The notes under the pieces: model-generated
Databases searched by the model: none
Told to the model about the DNA's origin: nothing
Seen by the model: the letters and a program-made list of their open reading frames with translations, nothing else
Virus record (IMG/VR): IMGVR_UViG_3300048930_000650
Location: 1 to 27,292 of that record
Source of the DNA: a virus
Reading direction: 5' to 3' (one strand)
DNA: 27,292 nt
Shown: positions 13,900 to 21,470 of the stretch, piece by piece
Layout of the letters: each line of letters opens with the position of its first letter
Numbering within the stretch: the stretch's first letter is position 1
Position numbers and translations under genes: made by a program

Positions 13900-14460
13900 A
13901 TGATTATATACGGCATTTATAAATATAAAAAATTGGTGTATATAGGACAAACACGGCAAAGTCTACGACATAGAGTCTACAAATACAAATCAGACACAAA
14001 ATTAAAACGAAATACAGATAGTATGCCTATTATTAGGGCTATGCTTAAATACGGATTTAGTGCTTTTGAGTTTAAAGAGCTGGCATGTGCGCGTAATTTG
14101 CAAGATTTAGACTATTTAGAATGTAGTTTGATTGCTAAGTACGTCCCAAAATACCAAGCCAGCCCTGGAGGGGTATTTAATAAGAAATGCACTGAGGCCA
14201 CCAGACGTAAAATTTCACAGGCTAACAGACATAGAAATCCAGGCCAATTCCGAATTAAGTCTATTATATGCGTAGACACTGGTCATGTATTTTGTAGTAT
14301 TTCTGAAGCATCTCGCATACTTAGCGTTAATAGGAGAAGTATTTGTAATTGTTTAAATGGATGGTCTAAGTCTGCTGGCGGATATTCGTTTCAATATTTG
14401 CCTAATAAACTCTCATATAATGACCAATGCACCGCTAACAATTCCGTTGGCCGTGACTAA
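13900..14460 (+). CDS. GIY-YIG homing endonuclease with NUMOD domains
   Basis: 186 residues from ATG 13900; upstream in-frame residues (from 13831) overlap the membrane-protein gene and lack homology, so the start is placed just before the nuclease motif. The first motif reads IYGIYKYKKLVYIGQT (GIY and YIG) and is followed by SLRHRVYKYK, then a glutamate in LDYLECSLIAKY. Residues about 110-125 (TEATRRKISQANRHRN) match a NUMOD3 DNA-binding repeat, and the C-terminus (SIICVDTGHVFCSISEASRI onward) matches NUMOD1, ending in helix-turn-helix-like SRILSVNRRSICNCLNG. The enzyme should make a site-specific double-strand break beside the decoration gene. No complete group I core is visible around it, so it may be free-standing. 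Confidence 0.85.
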   Translation: MIIYGIYKYKKLVYIGQTRQSLRHRVYKYKSDTKLKRNTDSMPIIRAMLKYGFSAFEFKELACARNLQDLDYLECSLIAKYVPKYQASPGGVFNKKCTEATRRKISQANRHRNPGQFRIKSIICVDTGHVFCSISEASRILSVNRRSICNCLNGWSKSAGGYSFQYLPNKLSYNDQCTANNSVGRD

Positions 14461-14477
14461 ATGAACACAATTGGTCA
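14421..14477 (+). repeat. Nested inverted repeats at the GIY-YIG 3' end
   Basis: Outer perfect 8-bp repeat TGACCAAT (14421-14428) / ATTGGTCA (14470-14477), enclosing a second stem GCTAAC (14434-14439) / GTTGGC (14446-14451) with one G-U pair. The fold covers the last codons of the nuclease and ends just before a purine-rich AGAGGG. It could be a structured RNA that hides or presents the downstream ribosome site, or the 3' part of an intron. Confidence 0.45.
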
Positions 14478-14489
14478 GAGGGTAAATCT

Positions 14490-14855
14490 ATCGCTAATCG
14501 TAATTTTAACCGTAAACAGGCTCTAGAGAAAGAAATCAAAGAGTTGTACGCAGACGTGTCTATCGGCGCTTCTGGTGCGCCTACTTTGACTCGCGGCTTG
14601 GGCGTAGCTTCTATTGCTCGCAACTCTCAGGGAGTTTACACAGTTACTTTGCAAGACAAGTACATGCGTCTTATGCACGTTGAAATCGCTCAAGTGGTTT
14701 CTGCTGCCGAAGACCTAAAGTTCCAGCTGGTCGCCGAAGACGTTGACAACGCCAAAACAATTCAGTTTCGCTGCATTGCTGTTGCTACTGAAACCGACCC
14801 TTCTTCTGGCTCGCGCCTGTTGATTCGTATTGAAGTTAAAAATTCGTCTGTCTAA
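14490..14855 (+). CDS. Head decoration/fibre-like protein with non-canonical start
   Basis: The coding frame clearly extends upstream of the first legal start (TTG 14544): ANRNFNRKQALEKEIKELYA, encoded at 14493-14552, continues into VSIGASGAPTLTRGLGVASI, a pattern typical of podophage head-fibre or decoration proteins, normally M-x-NRNFNR. The frame is closed by TGA at 14454-14456 and contains no ATG, GTG or TTG before 14544. The natural start position is ATC 14490, seven bases after AGAGGG. Either ATC is used, or the true start lies on an exon moved upstream by the GIY-YIG element. About 122 residues. The protein would sit on the capsid surface, made just after the capsid gene. Confidence 0.7.
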   Translation: MANRNFNRKQALEKEIKELYADVSIGASGAPTLTRGLGVASIARNSQGVYTVTLQDKYMRLMHVEIAQVVSAAEDLKFQLVAEDVDNAKTIQFRCIAVATETDPSSGSRLLIRIEVKNSSV

Positions 14856-14872
14856 GCCCTAGGAGCTGCAAA

Positions 14873-15112
14873 ATGATGATGGATGATAAAAAGAAGCGCA
14901 TTACCACTATTATTGCAAGACTTGGTAAGCCTTCTGAAGAAGCTCCCAAAAACGAAATGGGCGATGAGATTGACGATTCAATGCCGAAAGAAGCCGCAGC
15001 TGAAGAGTTGCTGGCGGCAATTGAGTCTAAGTCTCCAAAAGGCATTATTGAAGCCTTTGAATCGCTTATGGAGCTTTGCGAGCGTAAAGACGAATCTTCA
15101 GAACAAGAGTAA
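14873..15112 (+). CDS. Small acidic hypothetical protein
   Basis: 79 residues with AGGAG before the ATG (14861-14865). Begins MMMDDKKKRITTIIARLGKP and is otherwise acidic and helical (AAAEELLAAIESKSPKGIIE), with an acidic tail (ERKDESSEQE). Common between decoration and adaptor genes in podophages with no known role. Followed closely by a terminator. Confidence 0.7.
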   Translation: MMMDDKKKRITTIIARLGKPSEEAPKNEMGDEIDDSMPKEAAAEELLAAIESKSPKGIIEAFESLMELCERKDESSEQE

Positions 15113-15120
15113 TCTCACTA

Positions 15121-15173
15121 CGTAGGTGCGGAATGGGGTGCCGCTTAAAGCCAACACCGCCTACACTTTTTTT
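15121..15173 (+). terminator. Probable intrinsic terminator before the adaptor gene
   Basis: A branched hairpin: outer stem GTAGG (15122-15126) / CCTAC (15160-15164), inner stem GCGG (15128-15131) / CCGC (15141-15144), followed by seven Ts at 15167-15173. It is less regular than the capsid terminator, so partial termination is likely. Confidence 0.6.
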
Positions 15174-15187
15174 AGATAGGAATTGCA

Positions 15188-15868
15188 GTGGTTACACTTG
15201 CCGAATTGAAAACGCAGGCTCGCCAACGCGCCGACATGGAAGAGTCGGAGTTTGTTAGCGATTCAGAACTTACAAGTTATATTAACGCCTCTATTGCAGA
15301 GCTACATGATTTATTAATTGCCTCCTATAACGACGATTACGTTATGGAAGAGTATTTATTTAATTCTAACGGCTCTCAGTTAGAGTTTGACCTACCAGCC
15401 AACTTCTATAAGCTGCGTGGCGTGGACACTCGGTCGGGCAATGGCAGTTGGACTACTGTAAAGCGGTTTAACTTTAACCGCCGTAACGAAGACCAAAACA
15501 GCTTTGCTTGGAACTTAGCTGGGATGCCTTACCTTGAATATAGACTGGTGGGCAGCAAAATCAGATTTAATCGCACTCCGGACAATGCTACAAATTTTAG
15601 AGTGTGGTATAATCCGGTGGCTGCTAAGCTTGTAGACGATACCGACGAATACGACGACGTGAACCAGTTCGGCGAATATGTTGTAGTTGATGCGGCAATT
15701 AAAATGATGCAAAAAGAAGAGTCTGACGTGCGCGTCCTAATGGCACAAAAAGAAGCCCTTAGACAACGTATTATTGCAATGGCTGCTCAACGAGATGCCA
15801 ACGAACCGGCTAGCGTTACTGACATATATGCGGAAGACACGGATGTTGCCGTGTTTACGCGAGGGTAG
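15188..15868 (+). CDS. Head-tail adaptor (connector) protein
   Basis: 226 residues, GTG start with AGGA seven bases before it. Begins MVTLAELKTQARQRADMEES with a helical domain (SDSELTSYINASIAELHDLL), typical of phage adaptor proteins that ring the portal (T7 gp11/P22 gp4-like in position). The middle is beta-rich (YKLRGVDTRSG, RLVGSKIRFNRTP) and the end helical (ALRQRIIAMAAQRD). Position between head and tail genes supports the call. Confidence 0.8.
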   Translation: MVTLAELKTQARQRADMEESEFVSDSELTSYINASIAELHDLLIASYNDDYVMEEYLFNSNGSQLEFDLPANFYKLRGVDTRSGNGSWTTVKRFNFNRRNEDQNSFAWNLAGMPYLEYRLVGSKIRFNRTPDNATNFRVWYNPVAAKLVDDTDEYDDVNQFGEYVVVDAAIKMMQKEESDVRVLMAQKEALRQRIIAMAAQRDANEPASVTDIYAEDTDVAVFTRG

Positions 15869-15874
15869 TACATA

Positions 15875-16186
15875 GTGGCTGGCATAAAAGACTTTAAAAA
15901 AGTTGGAAACGCAAACGACGACGTTTCAAAGCTTCAAGAGCGACTTCAAGAGTTTTTTGTGCCTCTAGTCAATAATCCGATGCTGGACGGTCTGCTGCTA
16001 ACTAATATCAACGTAGGCACGTCTGAGACTAAAGTAGAGCACCAGTTACGCCGAGCCCCTATCGGCTGGATAATTGTCAACAAGTCGGCCAACGCGGACG
16101 TATGGCAATCGAGCGGTGCGTTAAACACTGCTTTTTTAAATTTACAAGCTAGTGCGCCAGTAACTATTAGCTTGTGGGTATTTTAG
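15875..16186 (+). CDS. Small tail/neck-associated protein
   Basis: 103 residues, GTG start. N-terminal helix (DVSKLQERLQEFFVPLV), then a compact beta domain with RRAPIGWIIVNKSANADVW and a C-terminal TISLWVF. Small proteins with this RRAPIGWIIVN-type beta domain are frequent beside podophage tail genes. Six bases separate it from the adaptor gene. No enzymatic motif. Confidence 0.7.
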   Translation: MAGIKDFKKVGNANDDVSKLQERLQEFFVPLVNNPMLDGLLLTNINVGTSETKVEHQLRRAPIGWIIVNKSANADVWQSSGALNTAFLNLQASAPVTISLWVF

Positions 16187-16211
16187 CACTTTTGTGCAGT
16201 AAAGGTTTTTT

Positions 16212-16871
16212 ATGGCTGTAACTCCGTTTATGAATCTGGTATTGCCGACTCCCTCGGTAACTTTGGGTCCTGAGTGGGCCGATGCCCTGAATACGGCCCT
16301 GAATACTGTTGACGAACATGACCACTCAGACGGCAAGGGTACGCGAGTAAAAACTGCTGGCTTAGATATTAACGCCGACCTGAACTTTAACGAATTTTCG
16401 GCTTTTGGACTAAAATCAGTGCGTTTAGCTGAACAGGTGGCCACGCTTTCTGGCAGCTCAAATGCCCTAAGTTTATTCAGCTACGCTGGCGACCTATACT
16501 ACACATCTGGAGCTGGTACTCCGGTGCAATTGACGTCGGGCGCGTCTATTATTCCAACTCCGTCAGCAGTATCGGCGCTAACCTACACGCCAATTACAAG
16601 TAGCACAGTTATTGCTCCAACCGACACCTTCGTAGTTATGGGCGTATCTACGGCAGCTCCACGCACAATTACGCTACCATCGGCGGCCCTGGTGGCTGGC
16701 GGGCGCATATTTTGGATTAAAGATGAGACTGGTGGAGCCGAGTCTAATCCAATCACAATCTTGCCAGACGGTTCTGACTCAATTGACGGTGCATTATCGC
16801 TAACAATTAACAGTGCTTATGGGTGCGCATTCTTGTTGACCAACGGAGTCGACAAGTGGATGTTAATCTAA
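16212..16871 (+). CDS. Tail fibre-like structural protein
   Basis: 219 residues. Begins MAVTPFMNLVLPTPSVTLGP with EWADALNTALNTVDEHDHSD, a common tail-fibre/appendage N-terminus that binds the virion. Low-complexity Ser/Thr linker follows. The last 65 residues form a beta domain (RTITLPSAALVAGGRIFWIK and onward to INSAYG) repeated in the fibre at the right window edge (LP-A, KD-TG-AESN-ITI-P, IDGA-SLTI). It may be a trimerisation or receptor-binding module. Confidence 0.75.
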   Translation: MAVTPFMNLVLPTPSVTLGPEWADALNTALNTVDEHDHSDGKGTRVKTAGLDINADLNFNEFSAFGLKSVRLAEQVATLSGSSNALSLFSYAGDLYYTSGAGTPVQLTSGASIIPTPSAVSALTYTPITSSTVIAPTDTFVVMGVSTAAPRTITLPSAALVAGGRIFWIKDETGGAESNPITILPDGSDSIDGALSLTINSAYGCAFLLTNGVDKWMLI

Positions 16872-16886
16872 AGCAGTGGGGTTTGC

Positions 16887-19868
16887 GTGTTATCTAAGCA
16901 ACTAATTCCGCTGGCATTCGGACAAGGTCTAGATACTAAGCGGGACAAAAAACAACAATTATTCGGCACACTGCGTGTTGCTGAAAACGTTGTATTTGAA
17001 ACATTGGACAGCGCCCGTAAACGCAACGGTTACAACAGCATTTTGCTTCGCACTACGGCTGGCACTTCCATTCCTAGCGCAGAATATTTATCAAGATTTA
17101 AAGCCGAGCTGCTGTTGTTTGACCAAAATAAATTATATAGTTTTTCTGAAGGCCTGCAGGCTATGCAAGAAAAGGGCAACATATATTCGGTGTTTCCTAC
17201 TAGCTGGCCCGTGCTCAACAATAGCTACAACCACAGCCAACTAGACATGCTGGTAGTTGAAGGCGTAAAAATATTTACGTACGTAGTTTCGGCTACCAAC
17301 GAAGTGCGCTACATTGTACAAGATTTAGCCACGCAGACAATAATTGTTTCTAATGAGTTGGTGGCTTCTAGTGCACGTACACCAAAACTTGCGAATATTG
17401 GTTCCACAGTATTTATACTATATGGGACCGGCACTAACATAGAATATAAGCGATTTGATATTGCAAACCCCGCTCTATTGACTACAGCCTTTACGCTAGT
17501 AAACAACTATGATGCAACCTACCCCAACATGGACGTGGTTACGGCTGGTGGGCGAATTGTGGTTGCTTATTGCGGTTCTAATCCTGCACAGCGCTTATCT
17601 CTAGTTTATGTAGGCATGAATAATGTGCCTTCCACGGTTATTGATTTTGCTGGCCAAGACCCAACTAGTGCGCTGAACTTGGAGCTTGGTTCTGGCGGTA
17701 GACTTATTGTTAGTTGGGCCTCGGCTACCGAAGTTAAATATATGCTGTATGCGGCCAATTTGTTAGGCAGTTTTTTAGCGCCGACTTTGCTTGAAACAAT
17801 CGCAAATGCCAATAAAGTGGCGGGCACTGAAACCTCGGTTGGCAATTACCAGTTTGTATATTCTATAGATGGCTCTAGCAACACCAATGACTATACTAAA
17901 AAAGTAACCGCAAACTCAGCTGGAACTGTGGGCAGTCCAACGGTGCTTGTACGCAGCGTGTCGTTGGCTAGCAAAATATTCTGGGTGCAGTCAGCCTTGT
18001 ATTTTTTGGTGTCGTATGATAGTGTGGAGCAAGCTACATATTTTGTGCTTGACGTTAACGGTACAGTTGTGGCAAAAATCAGCCCATCTACGGCTGGCGG
18101 ACACTTGGCTACTGGCACTTTACCCAAAGCCCACAGCACTGCTTCCGATACAGTCTTAATACCCTCGTTGTATAAAAGCAAACTGTTGGCTGAGAACGGT
18201 GAATTTTTTAGCTTATTAGGCATCACAAACACTGAGCTTGACTTTGTTGTTGAAGACCGATACCAAAACGCGGCTCTAGGCAATAATTTGCTTATTGGCG
18301 GTGGCATAGTGCAGTCCTATGACGGAGAAACGGTTGCCGAGCATGGCTTCCACGTTTATCCAGAGCCTCCAACACTGCAGCAAGTAACTACTGGCACTCC
18401 CAACAACAATGCTACTCGAGATATTGCAGATGGAGACTACGGTTACTGCATCGTATACAGATGGACCGACAATCAAGGCCAAGAACATCGCAGTGCACCA
18501 TCGCAAATAGTTAATATAACTGTTACTGGCGGTCCTAAGGCCGTGGAAGTAACTATTCCAACGCTTAGATTAACACAAAAAGAAAATGTGGTTGTAGAAG
18601 TCTATCGCACTGAAGACAATGGAACTTTATTTTATCTGGCAAACAGCGCCACAGTACCATTTTTTAATGACGAGACCGTAGACACGGTTATATTTTTGGA
18701 TGGGCGGCCAGATGCAAATCTAATCTCTGGTAGGCTCCTGTATACGACGGGAGGCGTGCTTGAAAATATTGCTGCCCCCTCGGCCCGAGTACTAGCTACT
18801 CACACTGCCTCTAAACGCATATTTTTGGCAGGGCTAGAAAACCCCAACCGGCTTCAATACAGCAAAATTACCACCGATGGTCAGCCCGTAGAATTTAACG
18901 ACGATTTAGTGCAAAACGTAGACCCAGTTGGAGGCGAAATCACTGCGCTTGCCAGCATGGATGAAAAGCTGGTTATTTTTGAAAGCGATGCAATATTTTT
19001 TATTTCCGGTACTGGACCAAACAACGCTGGCCAGCAAAACACATTTACTGAGCCTGAGCGCGTAAGCGCCGAAGATGTGGGGTGCTTAGACCCTAAGTCA
19101 GTTGTACTGACGCCTGACGGGCTTATGTTTAAAAGCCGCAAAGGCATTTATTTACTTAATCGCGCATTAGGCCTAGAATATATTGGCGCACCCGTTGAGG
19201 CTTTTAATGCACTAACTATATCGTCGGCTAAGGTAGTTGCTGAGCTAAATCAGGTGCGGTTTACAACTGTTGACGGCGACTGTCTAACTTATAACTACGT
19301 GTACAAATTTTGGGCAACATTTACAAACCACAAAGCCCTGTCGGCTGAAGTCATTGGCAACCAATACTACTACTTGCGAACCAACAAGGAGCTTTATCAG
19401 GAAAACCGCCAAACCTTTAGCGACGCTGGTATTCCTATTAAAATGAGGTTAGAAATTGGCTGGATTTCCTTTACAACTTTACAGGGTTATGCTAGAGTTT
19501 ATAAGATGTTGGTGCTTGGCAATTGGTTGTCTAGGCACGACCTATCTATTAAAGTTGGTTATGACTTTAACGAAGCTTGGGTGCAATCAGCCACTATTAC
19601 GCCCGACACGGCGCAAATTGATGCTGTGGCATACGGTGATGATTCGCCATATGGGGAGCCAGTCGGCAAACCCTACGGCGGTTACGGCAACCCGTATCAG
19701 TTTCGAGTGAATTTTAAGCGGCAAAAGTGCCAGTCAATCAAACTGCTAGTTGAAGATGTGCAAGAAAATGCTGGCGAGGGTTTTAGCCTAAGCCAAATCA
19801 CGTTCCAAGTTGGCGGCAAATCGGGCATGTTCAAGCTCAGCAAAGGAAAACAGTTTGCAACTTCCTGA
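16887..19868 (+). CDS. Large tail protein (tube/needle or tail-stabilisation-like)
   Basis: 993 residues, GTG start. Begins MLSKQLIPLAFGQGLDTKRD with RVAENVVFETLDSARKRNGY, a beginning found in large beta-propeller-like tail proteins of podophages (P22 gp10/T7 gp12-like role at the end of the connector). Long beta-rich body, with a fibronectin-like segment near residue 510-560 (YCIVYRWTDNQGQEHRSAPS). The C-terminus has a Gly/Tyr/Pro-rich loop (YGGYGNPYQFRVNF). Exact family assignment is uncertain. The 3' end overlaps the next gene by 14 bases. Confidence 0.75.
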   Translation: MLSKQLIPLAFGQGLDTKRDKKQQLFGTLRVAENVVFETLDSARKRNGYNSILLRTTAGTSIPSAEYLSRFKAELLLFDQNKLYSFSEGLQAMQEKGNIYSVFPTSWPVLNNSYNHSQLDMLVVEGVKIFTYVVSATNEVRYIVQDLATQTIIVSNELVASSARTPKLANIGSTVFILYGTGTNIEYKRFDIANPALLTTAFTLVNNYDATYPNMDVVTAGGRIVVAYCGSNPAQRLSLVYVGMNNVPSTVIDFAGQDPTSALNLELGSGGRLIVSWASATEVKYMLYAANLLGSFLAPTLLETIANANKVAGTETSVGNYQFVYSIDGSSNTNDYTKKVTANSAGTVGSPTVLVRSVSLASKIFWVQSALYFLVSYDSVEQATYFVLDVNGTVVAKISPSTAGGHLATGTLPKAHSTASDTVLIPSLYKSKLLAENGEFFSLLGITNTELDFVVEDRYQNAALGNNLLIGGGIVQSYDGETVAEHGFHVYPEPPTLQQVTTGTPNNNATRDIADGDYGYCIVYRWTDNQGQEHRSAPSQIVNITVTGGPKAVEVTIPTLRLTQKENVVVEVYRTEDNGTLFYLANSATVPFFNDETVDTVIFLDGRPDANLISGRLLYTTGGVLENIAAPSARVLATHTASKRIFLAGLENPNRLQYSKITTDGQPVEFNDDLVQNVDPVGGEITALASMDEKLVIFESDAIFFISGTGPNNAGQQNTFTEPERVSAEDVGCLDPKSVVLTPDGLMFKSRKGIYLLNRALGLEYIGAPVEAFNALTISSAKVVAELNQVRFTTVDGDCLTYNYVYKFWATFTNHKALSAEVIGNQYYYLRTNKELYQENRQTFSDAGIPIKMRLEIGWISFTTLQGYARVYKMLVLGNWLSRHDLSIKVGYDFNEAWVQSATITPDTAQIDAVAYGDDSPYGEPVGKPYGGYGNPYQFRVNFKRQKCQSIKLLVEDVQENAGEGFSLSQITFQVGGKSGMFKLSKGKQFATS

Positions 19869-20196
19869 ACTGTATAAAGCTTATATTAACGAACGAGAGT
19901 GTGCTGAGGTGCTAGAGCATCCGCACGGCTTTGCGATTTATAAGCGAGTAAACGCAGATACAGCCTACTTACAGGACGTTTTTGTGGAGCCTGAATGGCG
20001 CCGTACTGCGCTCGGTAAAAAACTGCTTAACGACGTTGTAAATATTTGCAAAAAATCTAATATTTCTACATTGTTAACTAGCACAGACATTAGTGCTGCC
20101 GGAGCAGAGCAGTCTGCTTTAGCCATACTACATTGTGGCTTCAAATTATCGCACCTGCAAGAAAATATGATTTGGTATAAAATGGAGATTAAATAG
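19855..20196 (+). CDS. Second GNAT-family N-acetyltransferase
   Basis: 113 residues from TTG 19855, chosen because AAAGGA lies six bases upstream and the in-frame codons before it read the tail gene in another frame. Acetyl-CoA motif: VFVEPEWRRTALGKKLLNDV, with R-R-T-A-L-G as the pyrophosphate loop. A GNAT C-terminal strand follows (GFKLSHLQENMIWYKMEI). It is a minimal GNAT lacking much of the N-terminal part. Overlaps the tail gene and precedes the internal virion proteins. Substrate unknown; not closely similar to the GNAT at 3556. Confidence 0.75.
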   Translation: MQLPELYKAYINERECAEVLEHPHGFAIYKRVNADTAYLQDVFVEPEWRRTALGKKLLNDVVNICKKSNISTLLTSTDISAAGAEQSALAILHCGFKLSHLQENMIWYKMEIK

Positions 20197-20199
20197 TCT

Positions 20200-21468
20200 A
20201 TGGGCAAAAAAATATCCAACGTGGTTAAAAAGGTTACTAAGCCAGTAACATCAGTCATAAAAGACCCACTTAAAAACCCACTTCAAACTGTTGGTGCGAT
20301 TGCTGGTGGAGCCACGACTGCTGGGGGTTTAGGCTCTATTTTAGGAGCAACAGTTGGTAAAGAGGCTGGAAAGTTACTTGGCATGGGTGGCGGCAGTAGT
20401 CCAGGTCCGCAGCTAGACCGCTCAAAATTTGACCTTAATCCGCAAGCGCAACGCTATGAGCAAATGCTGCTTGAAGCCCGAGAGCGTAACCTTAAAAATA
20501 ACCAAGCGTTTACTGAGCAGCTGCAAAAGCAGGCGCGTGGCGAAGGCCCGTCACTGGCCACTGCTCAGCTTAAAGCCGCACAAAACCGAAATTTAGCTCA
20601 AACTTTGGCAGCCGCGCAAGCTCAAAACGCAAGTCCACTATCTACCAGACAGTTGCTTCAACAACGCGGACAATCGAGTCGCGATATTGCGGAGCTTGGG
20701 GGAATGCAGCGTATGCAAGAACAGCAAGCTGCACAACAAATGCTAGGCTCACAGCTTGGTCAAGAGGCTAACATTGCTCGCGGTGATATTTCGCAAGGCT
20801 TTGATATCGCACGCGCACCCGTAGATATGATGGCCAACTATGAGACCAATCGATTTGCAGCTGACGTAGCTCGACGAAATGCCGTTAAACAGCAACAATC
20901 TCAAATTCTTGGGGGTCTGTTGGGAGCTGGTGGGCAAGTGGGAGCTGCGCTACTTTCCGATGAACAGCAAAAAACTTCTCCAAAAAAGAAAACTAACTTT
21001 CAAGAAGCCTTAAGCCGTTATCAGCCAAAAGATGCTGGAGACGCCATTGCCGGAGCCGGAGATATTATTGCGGGGGCAATTAAAGACAGAAAAGAAGAGG
21101 CTGCTGCTCGTCGCAATCCATCTACGAAGCCTATGATGAAAGCTTCTGCTGATATTATGTCTGATGAACAGCAAAAGCAAGCTCCATCTAAACTTCCTTC
21201 AGCCAAAAAAGAAGTTAATGACTTTTTAGACAAGTTGTCCGCACGCCAGTTTGAGTATAAAGATGCGTCATTGCCAGGCACTGCTGAAGGCACTCGTTAC
21301 GGCATTACTGCTCAAGATTTAGAGCGCAGTTCGCTAGGCAAAACACTTGTAAAAAATACTGCGCAAGGCAAAATGGTAGATACTGTGCAAGGATTTGGTG
21401 CAGTGCTGGCAGCACAAGCTGAACTTAATCGCAGATTGAAAAAAATTGAAGGCAAAAAGAAGGCGTAA
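20200..21468 (+). CDS. Internal virion-type protein with S74-like C-terminal domain
   Basis: 422 residues. Residues about 35-67 form a Gly/Ala-rich membrane-active-like segment (AIAGGATTAGGLGSILGATV). A Gln/Ala coiled-coil region follows (residues 85-235). The C-terminal third looks like the intramolecular chaperone S74: SDEQQK occurs twice (near residues 251 and 320), the S-D-x-x-x-K arrangement seen at the self-cleavage site of endosialidase-type chaperones, followed by ARQFEYKD, RYGITAQDLERSSLGKTLV and a terminal coiled coil (VLAAQAELNRRLKKIEGKKK). S74 domains usually trimerise fibres; here it is attached to an ejection-type protein. Function inferred. Confidence 0.65.
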   Translation: MGKKISNVVKKVTKPVTSVIKDPLKNPLQTVGAIAGGATTAGGLGSILGATVGKEAGKLLGMGGGSSPGPQLDRSKFDLNPQAQRYEQMLLEARERNLKNNQAFTEQLQKQARGEGPSLATAQLKAAQNRNLAQTLAAAQAQNASPLSTRQLLQQRGQSSRDIAELGGMQRMQEQQAAQQMLGSQLGQEANIARGDISQGFDIARAPVDMMANYETNRFAADVARRNAVKQQQSQILGGLLGAGGQVGAALLSDEQQKTSPKKKTNFQEALSRYQPKDAGDAIAGAGDIIAGAIKDRKEEAAARRNPSTKPMMKASADIMSDEQQKQAPSKLPSAKKEVNDFLDKLSARQFEYKDASLPGTAEGTRYGITAQDLERSSLGKTLVKNTAQGKMVDTVQGFGAVLAAQAELNRRLKKIEGKKKA

Positions 21469-21470
21469 TT

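Noticed and set aside
14455-14463. GACTAAATG, resembling the P7/P3 strand of T4-type group I introns
   Set aside because: No matching TAGTC strand follows before the decoration coding sequence, so a group I core around the GIY-YIG gene cannot be supported.
14461-14526. Short frame starting at ATG 14461 as the decoration gene start
   Set aside because: It is in another frame, ends after 21 codons and would need a frameshift with no slippery site.
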